Shown in pieces: positions 58,096-64,000 of a stretch of DNA of 64,000 nt. Within the stretch, counting starts at the first letter, position 1. Each line of letters opens with the position of its first letter. The notes beneath the pieces are model-generated. The model made no database searches, was not told the DNA's origin, and saw only the letters and a program-made list of their open reading frames with translations. The stretch comes from Nymphalis io (Eukaryota > Arthropoda > Insecta > Lepidoptera > Nymphalidae): assembly GCF_905147045.1 (NCBI RefSeq), contig NC_065893.1, positions 434,001-498,000 on the forward strand. The letters run 5' to 3'. The translations under genes were made by a program, and so were the position numbers.

Positions 58096-58326
58096 TTATT
58101 AGGTAATAGGGCTTTGTGCAAGCTAATCTGGGTAGGTACCTCAATAACTACGCAATACTCAGTATGGTTACGTTCCGGTAAGTGAGTTAGTGTAACTACA
58201 GGCACAAGAGACGTAACATCTCGTTCCCAAGGTAGTTGGCGCATTGGCGATCTAAGGAATGGTTAATATGTTTTATATCGCCAACGTCTGGTGGCCCATT
58301 TGCCCGTCCGACTATAACATAAAAAA
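58096..58326 (+). mobile_element. Family A, second subfamily, copy A13
   Basis: 5' end TAGGTAATAGGGCTTTGTG, GCGCATTGGCGATCTAAGG and 3' end GCCCGTCCGACTATAACATA plus an A-run. Shares the TATAACATA end with A7. Confidence 0.8.
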
Positions 58327-58656
58327 GTACGTTTCATAGTTCACCTACCTTTAAATTAGACCAATGACGTGACAAATGTGGATTTCATGTTCTTGTAATG
58401 AGCAAAGCGACACCTTCACAAAATTAACCTACATACATAAATATATGTATAATGTCATGACCTTCTTATTTTCGTCCGATAAAAATTCGCAAAATTACTC
58501 CTAACTATTTTCGTATATTTTTATTAAAAATTTTTAGAAGTCCGTCGGTTCAATGACTCGTTAGCGTATCGCCTCGGAATGTTCTAATGATTTTAAGCTT
58601 ACATGCAAAAATGTTTTGGGATTCCATCTGTGTATAAACAAAATATAGAGTATTCA
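58327..58656. other. Noncoding, no gene seen
   Basis: AT-rich unique sequence; nothing recognised. Confidence 0.55.
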
Positions 58657-58790
58657 TCTATACTTATATTATAAAGCGGAAGAGATTGTTTGTTTGAACG
58701 CGCGTATTTCTTGGGATGCCAACTCTAATCCTATTTGAAAAAAATATTTAAACGCGTCAGATAGCTCATTAATTGAGAAAGGTAGACTGA
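58657..58790 (+). mobile_element. Widespread arthropod repeat, 5' end fragment
   Basis: CTATACTTATATTATAAAGC, GTTTGTTTGAACGCGCG and AGATAGCTCATTAATTGAGA match, from memory, the 5' part of a repeat whose other end (ACCCGTGCGAAGCCG) is seen at 43328 and 52965. Confidence 0.5.
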
Positions 58791-59249
58791 ATTGTTATTC
58801 ACGCTGAATCGGTTTACGAATAGTTCGGACATTCAATCTATGCATACTTGTTTGTGGTATTTTCTTTCCGTTCTCATTAGACTAAGAACTAACTGATACA
58901 ATTAAAAAGTTAACTATTGACATCTCGAGCAAGACATGTGTTTAAAAGTTTAAATAATTTGTATTTATAATAACTAGTGCGGGATATATATTTAATAGCT
59001 AATTTGCTGAACAGAGAGTTCATTTACCTCGCCTTACCTCAAAGCGGGAGTTGTAAAAAAATTGTACTCTCGCTTCATTGCGTTCTAATCAGCAGGACAG
59101 AGGCCCCTTCATGCGCCGGATGTCGGATACTGAACGGGTAATGTTACTCGTTAATTATTAATACGTTTAAACTATAATATTCCACGAATTATATTTTTGA
59201 AGTAAAAGTTTTTAGGTGTCTTATTGCTTTGCAAAGCTCTTCTCTTTAG
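58791..59249. other. Noncoding, no gene seen
   Basis: AT-rich unique sequence; a small GC-richer patch near 59040-59130. Confidence 0.5.
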
Positions 59250-59455
59250 ACCAAGGTTTTGGAGCTTATCCCACCACGCTGCTCCAGTCTGGATTGGTGA
59301 ATACAAATATGGTAAATTTTTATCAGACACTGAGGTTTTTTTACGATTTTTGTCGTTCTGAGCACGGAATGAATTATGATTAGCACATGAAATCTCAGTG
59401 GTTTTTGCTCGGAATCGAACCCGCAATCTTCGGTTAAAGTCTTCTAGTCACCATC
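59250..59455 (-). mobile_element. SINE-B copy B11, diverged
   Basis: GGAGCTTATCCCACCACGCT, GAGCACGGAATGAATTATGA and GGAATCGAACCCGCAATC follow SINE-B in reverse; both ends are degraded. Confidence 0.72.
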
Positions 59456-59820
59456 GCCGTCGACTATTGCGTTGGTTTTATATTTAAACTATTAACATAA
59501 AATTATAATACTATAGTGAATATAAAACATAAAACTCGTTAATCAACAAAAAGTTGACGATAATGTCAAGTGTTCTAGACGACAGTGACTTTCAAGGTCG
59601 ATTTTGATTTCGAAGTTTCTATATGTAACGTTTAAAACGTGGTCTGAGTGGCCTTTAACTATTGATGGTTCAGTGGCAAGTTTATTCCACTACAGATTTC
59701 ATGGTAATGAGTTCAAATAGGGACGGGCTAATTTATTTATTTAGAATCTTCAACAAAGGCGTCCCACTTACGATAACATTATATTATGGAATAATGTTTT
59801 TAAAATATATATCAATTATA
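59456..59820. other. Noncoding flank of the RTE insertion
   Basis: An open frame runs from here into the RTE endonuclease remnant, but only the part after 59835 is element sequence. Confidence 0.6.
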
Positions 59821-59835
59821 GGAGACCACATCAAG

Positions 59836-60078
59836 TCCCGTGATATTGGACTGGGTTACAAGTTGATCTACTCCGGCTCCTCCTCGGGAAAGAACGGTGT
59901 GGCCGTAGTACTTTCCGAGGAATTACAGAACAGTATTCTAGAAGTCGATAAACTGAGCGACCGACTTCTTCGGGTGAAGCTACTACTGATAGAAGGAGTA
60001 ATTAGTCATCTTAACAGCGCCTACATTCCACAGGTCGGTGGCTCTGAATCGGAGAAAGAATCCTTCTTAGAAGGAAAA
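59836..60078 (+). pseudogene. RTE endonuclease domain remnant
   Basis: Reads SRDIGLGYKLIYSGSSSGKN, then VAVVLSEELQNSILEVDKLS and LLRVKLLLIEG up to SAYIPQVGGSE. These match the middle of the apurinic-type endonuclease of RTE elements. The N-terminal catalytic start is absent through 5' truncation, and the domain stops early with KLYGGC and a stop, so the C-terminal catalytic residues are also missing. Not functional. Confidence 0.85.
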
Positions 60079-60092
60079 CTATATGGTGGCTG

Positions 60093-60592
60093 TTGAATGG
60101 ACCAAAACAGCATGACTTCTGTAAAGTCGTAGCTAGCACCAACTTAAGCACAGACACAGATGAATCAGTCGATAGTCAATGGTCTAAGATCCAGTCAACA
60201 GTGAACACCATTGGAAAACAGGTCCTTGGCACTTCGAAGGGAGGCCGCGTCATCGACAAGGAGACGTGGTGGTGGAACAGGTCAGTACAGGAGGCAGTTC
60301 GAGAGAAAAAGCCCGCTATCAAACGTTGTCACCTCTTTATGACACGCTTGAGACAAACGAGGGCCAACAGACTATCTTCCATTTGGCAAAAGCTCTGGAG
60401 AGAGCGACACAAGACATTACAAAATGTCTTTGTGTAAAGGACTCAAATGGCACTTTGGTTTGCGACGCAGTTAAGGTGAAGGAGAGGTGGCGCGACTACT
60501 TTAACGTGTTGCTTAACACACAACACGGTAATGTCTCTCCTCCAGAACTGCCTCCTAATCTCGGACTTGTTGCACCGGTAACACCTGACTAG
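60093..60592 (+). pseudogene. RTE endonuclease-RT linker, frameshifted
   Basis: The first frame carries KETWWWNRSVQEAVREKK, a linker block typical of RTE elements. The next (from about 60300) carries YDTLETNEGQQTIF, ATQDITKCLCVKDSNGTL and VKERWRDYFNVLLN. The change of frame with missing text at about 60300 implies a deletion. A stop, TAG at 60590-60592, interrupts the reading frame just before the RT core. Confidence 0.85.
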
Positions 60593-61553
60593 GTACTCAA
60601 ATATCTTCGTACAATGAAAAACCGAAAAGCCGTAGGCCCTGACGACTTGCCGATTGAAGCGTGGAAAGCGATGGGTTCTTATGGTGTGAACCTACTTACT
60701 GACCTTTTTAACCAAATACTTACTAGCCGGAAGATGCCCAACTCTTGGAGATTGAGTATCATTACTCCAGTATATAAAAGCAAATGTCGTGTACAGGACT
60801 GGGAAAGCTACCGCGGTATTAAGGTTATGTGCCACACCATGAAACTCTTCGAACGCGTAATCGATTCAAGGCTCCGGCAAGAATGTACTGTCTCGGAATG
60901 TCAATATGGGTTTCGCCCAGGCTGTGGAATCATAGACCCCATCTTCGCCCTAAGAATACTGGCTGAGGCCCACAGGGAAAAGAAGAAGCCGCTGTACATG
61001 GCGTTTCTAGTCCTGCAGGCAAGGCAAGGCATTTGACTGCGTCCCACGCCAAATTATATGGTGGGCTTTGAAGATGAAGAACGTGCCACAAATCTATACT
61101 GACATTATCCGAGACATGTACCATAATTCGGAATCAATAGTAGGGACCGCCGTTGGCGACACAAACCCTTTCCCGATCACAGTTGGTGTCCACCAAGGCT
61201 CGGCCCTGAGTCCTTTTCTGTTCAGTGTAGTGCTTGACGTTGTCACAGTGAAAGTCCATGAGCCGTCTCCTTGGCTCATGATGTATGCTGATGACATTTA
61301 ACTGGTAGATGAGAACAAACAGGTATTGGAGCAAAAGGTGAACCAGTGGAAGGGTGTGCTAGAGAGCGGAGGTCTGATGCTAAATGTTGCGAAGACCAAG
61401 TATATAGCCTGTGGCAGTACGGACCCCGAACCCATAAAGATAGTCGGAGAATCCGTCCGTACTGCACGAGTCTGGTACAATCGACCACGACGTCAGAGCT
61501 CGAATAAACGCAGCCTGGGCCAAATGGCGGGAAGTCATCGGGGTAATCTGTGA
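60593..61553 (+). pseudogene. RTE reverse transcriptase core, broken
   Basis: Ordered RT blocks are visible: NRKAVGPDDLPIEAWKAMG, SWRLSIITPVYKSK, SYRGIKVMCHTMKLFERVID, CQYGFRPGCG, then after a frameshift near 61020 HQGSALSPFLFSVVLDVV and the catalytic YADD at 61284-61295. Lesions are the frameshift between RT blocks at the expected EKAFD position, a TAA stop at 61299-61301 directly after YADDI, and a frame break near 61480 where text before the C-terminal region is lost. The catalytic aspartates of YADD remain in the DNA, but no continuous protein is possible. Confidence 0.9.
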
Positions 61554-61959
61554 TCGCAGGATACCGGTGAAATTAAAGGGCCTTGTGTACAAGTGCATGA
61601 TCCGACCAGTCTTATTGTACGGCGACGAGACGTGGCCAGCTCTCGCGAGACACGTTCAGCAACTTCACGTCGCGGAAATGAAGATGCTGCGGTGGATGTG
61701 TGGCGTTACACGACTAGATCGCATTCATAACGAGCACATCCGTGGTAGACTTGGAGTTTGCGATTTAGCGGATAAGTTGCAGGAAAGCCGTCTGCGTTGG
61801 TTTGGCCACATTAGCCGCAGACCACCAGACTATTTTGGGAACCGATGCCTGGACTTTGTTGTCGAAGGCCCTAGATCCCGCGGCAGGCCCAAGAAGCGCT
61901 GGCTCGATGTTGTGAGGGACGATATGGGAGAGCACGATCTTACTAAGGAGGACGCTTAG
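61500..61959 (+). pseudogene. RTE C-terminal region
   Basis: From about 61500 the frame reads INAAWAKWREVIGVICDRR, VYKCMIRPVLLYGDETWP, MKMLRWMCGVTRLDRIHNEH, RLRWFGHISRR, RGRPKKRWLDVVRDDMGEHD and a stop at 61957. This is the conserved RTE tail, intact over about 150 residues. The GRPKKRW form differs from the GRPPVR form of the fragment at 17 kb, so two RTE lineages are present. Confidence 0.9.
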
Positions 61960-62038
61960 ATCGGGCAAAGTTAGACCCTGGCGTTACTAGGCCGGGAGAA
62001 CGCTAGGCAGAAGAAGAAGAAGAGGAGACCACATCAAG

Positions 62039-62434
62039 CACATTAAATAATGACTAAATAGAATAAACACAATTAAAAAAGAAATATTACAATTAATGTA
62101 ATTCTGGTAAGAAAATCTCGGAGCTTCAAAAAGCGTAATGCTTGCATAACCTATCTCCAGTCGTATTAAATAATTGGTCCATTGGAATATAAGAGAGAGG
62201 TAATAGAGCCCACAATAAAACTATAAGTACTTTATTTATCAAGTATACTGACAAAAGAGATATTTATAAACATTTTAGGTTTTATAGCTGGTGCCGTATT
62301 GACGGAGTAATGAATGACTTAGATTACTTATGGGCGAAGGTCATCGCTTATCATAATCCTGTAGTGGAATTGGCTTTATCAAAGTCTGTCTTTGAAAACG
62401 TCAATAAAAAAAAAATTATACTAGTTACTATTTT
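62039..62434. other. Noncoding, no gene seen
   Basis: AT-rich flank of the RTE insertion; nothing recognised. Confidence 0.55.
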
Positions 62435-62690
62435 TAGGTGGACGGACAATCGGGTCACCCGAAAATTTCTCACCGCGCATAGCCATCAGCGCTGTGAGAA
62501 ATTTTAACCATTCATAACATCACCAATGCACCACCAACTTCGGAAGCTAAGATGTCATGTTCGTTGTATCTGTAGTAACACTGGCTCACTTACTATTGAA
62601 ACTAGAACACACCAATACTAAGTTTTGCTGTTTGGCGGTAATTTATGATGAATGGGTGGTACGTAGACCGGTACCATACTAACGAGTACG
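62435..62690 (-). mobile_element. Family A copy A14, old
   Basis: Minus-strand copy: AGGTGGACGGACAATCGGG, ATCACCAATGCACCACCAAC, CTAAGATGTCATGTTCG and TGGGTGGTACGTAGACCG follow family A in reverse. CCATCAGCGCTGTGAGAAAT retains the GTGAGAAAT-type block. Confidence 0.7.
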
Positions 62691-62755
62691 CTGCAGGCGT
62701 GCACGTGATGTTGTTTTTTTTTGTAAACATTAATATTATTATTTATTTATATATA

Positions 62756-62799
62756 TAATAGTTCGCACGCGAAAGGTATCAGTCGCGTGCGAACTATTA
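62756..62799. repeat. 17-bp perfect hairpin with GC-rich core, 10-nt loop
   Basis: TAATAGTTCGCACGCGA at 62756-62772 is the exact reverse complement of 62783-62799; loop AAGGTATCAG. The GCACGCG core makes it far more stable than its AT-rich surroundings. Confidence 0.95.
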
Positions 62800-64000
62800 C
62801 GATTTTTGGTGCCTTGTTGGTATGTATGTATCTTATGTTTTGTTATATGTCGTGCCAAAATTATTAGGTTTTCTGACGATAAATTCTTAGATAATATTCA
62901 GCATCGTATACGTTATGCGCAAAGAACACTAACAAAAAAAACATCTTATGTTTATAATAATACAAATTCACATTGATTACTTAGGAGTAGAATTTAATCA
63001 TATACATCGACGCGTACAAAGTAACGCAGTCTGTCATGATATAGATATTACAATTACAGATCTAGTACAAGCACATGCCAAAAACAGCATCTCATCCACA
63101 TCACATCCGCATCTCCCAGCGCTCATAAAGGGTCTTTCATATCGCCACCGGACGCTCGCTTCCTGAAAATGATACTTCGCAGTAATACTACCGGCGGTGT
63201 GAATACCTGAATTATTAAATGCATCGCGAAATATGATTTATATATTAAGTGATCTTTAAAATGGTCTTTGCATATGAATTATTTATATCGACGACTTAAA
63301 AAGTAAATGCAAATCAAAATTAAAAATGTTTAGCAAGAATGATAGCAACGCGACTCTTATTCTCTGGGGGAAGTTGATCCAGAACTCCTGTCATGATTGG
63401 AGGCAGCACGACTATTATATAATAAAACAAATGTAATACTATTCCAAAGCCTAATATTTGCACTGTTTTTTTACTTCTTCTTTAACATTATTTCCCTGAT
63501 ATGAGACGGAGCCGATGTATATAGGCATATAGCATCATTTTATAATTCCTATGAACAACAAACAAACATCTGAGTAAACATAAATTGTTTTAGATATTAT
63601 GACCATGTTTATTGATTTAATTGAAAAATGTGGCTACTAGATGTGAAAGTACGTTAGCCGGACGCATAAGAGAGTAGTAGTAATGCTTGGAGAAGTTTAA
63701 AAAACTTTTGTTAATTATAATTTAAGCAAAATTATACATCAAATTAAACTGCAATAATTATACAGATATTGGTCTTGAAACGTTTTCGTATAAATCAGTG
63801 CAATTTAAAATCAAAATATTATATCGAGGCGTAATGAAACGACACAAAGTAATAAAGATTTTTCCCTGTCATTAAACGCGTATTTTAAGAGTTCCAAAAA
63901 TATTTCACAAAAGAGTCGTATACCAAGAGATTCTTTTCAGCTGCTGGTAGATAAGAAAACATAGCTAATCCAGGTAACAGTGACCATTAACAAGCAGCGA
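62800..64000. other. Noncoding, no gene seen
   Basis: AT-rich unique sequence. A GC-richer patch at about 63070-63200 (CATATCGCCACCGGACGC) has no recognised content. Confidence 0.5.

Larger units (their letters stand above)
59821..62038 (+). mobile_element. 5'-truncated RTE-clade LINE with perfect 15-bp target-site duplication
   Basis: GGAGACCACATCAAG lies at 59821-59835 and exactly again at 62024-62038. The element between (59836-62023) ends in an AGA tandem tail (62010-62023), as RTE elements do. It encodes, with breaks, an endonuclease remnant, the reverse transcriptase and the C-terminal domain. The insertion boundary is unambiguous to within one or two bases of shared sequence. Confidence 0.92.

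Noticed and set aside
59662..59820. Start of the open frame leading into the RTE endonuclease
   Set aside because: The target-site duplication places the element boundary at 59835/59836; the earlier codons are flanking DNA read by chance.
1..64000. CRISPR arrays, bacterial operons, rRNA, virus or complete LTR element
   Set aside because: No regularly spaced direct repeats, ribosome-binding-site-led genes, rRNA blocks, or paired long terminal repeats were seen.

Overview
This window looks like nuclear, AT-rich, gene-poor DNA from a moth or butterfly (Lepidoptera), most likely a nymphalid butterfly. That assignment rests on the dense, repeated presence of tRNA-derived SINEs and of a 3'-A-tailed short repeat that I recognise as butterfly-type, plus RTE and CR1/Jockey-type LINE remnants. 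It is from memory and was not searched. I found no host protein-coding gene. The open frames longer than 100 codons lie in transposon remnants, start inside SINEs, or have no recognisable content.

Repeats cover roughly a fifth of the window. I use local labels. Family A (about 290 bp, ends TATTCTATA plus an A-run; about 15 clear copies and several relics) has no clear Pol III boxes. SINE-B, SINE-C and SINE-D each have a tRNA-like head with a B box. SINE-B ends in short tandem repeats rather than poly(A), and four copies have direct repeats that look like target-site duplications. SINE-C ends in (ATT)n. SINE-D is long (about 370 bp). Family E is a short repeat with a CCGGTTCGGAAA core. LINE remnants are a 5'-truncated RTE element (59836-62023, exact 15-bp target-site duplication, many lesions), an RTE-type C-terminal fragment on the minus strand (16968-17552) and a CR1/Jockey-type 3' fragment (18685-19085). 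SINE-B and SINE-C copies sit inside SINE-D copies, which suggests SINE-D is older.

Layout: 1-12 kb is rich in repeats, with GC-richer islands at 10.1-12.0 kb (Grainyhead-type site, G-quadruplex motif). 12-16 kb is mostly AT-rich unique sequence. 16-21.7 kb holds LINE and SINE fragments. 21.8-30 kb is mostly unique, with GC-richer islands that look like cis-regulatory elements. 30-43 kb has scattered SINEs and a perfect 22-bp hairpin. 43-46 kb contains the most striking non-repeat signal, seven CAGGTG/CACCTG E-boxes in 238 bp, and a TATA-like promoter candidate about 420 bp further on. 46-57 kb has nested SINEs, a pair of TGACGTCA sites and a CTCF-like core. 57-62 kb has repeats and the RTE element. 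The last 1.2 kb starts just after a GC-rich 17-bp hairpin and is otherwise unremarkable.

The best overall reading is an intergenic region or large intron near a regulated, possibly developmental, gene outside the window. The islands are inferred from base composition and motifs only; cross-species conservation or chromatin data would be needed to confirm them.
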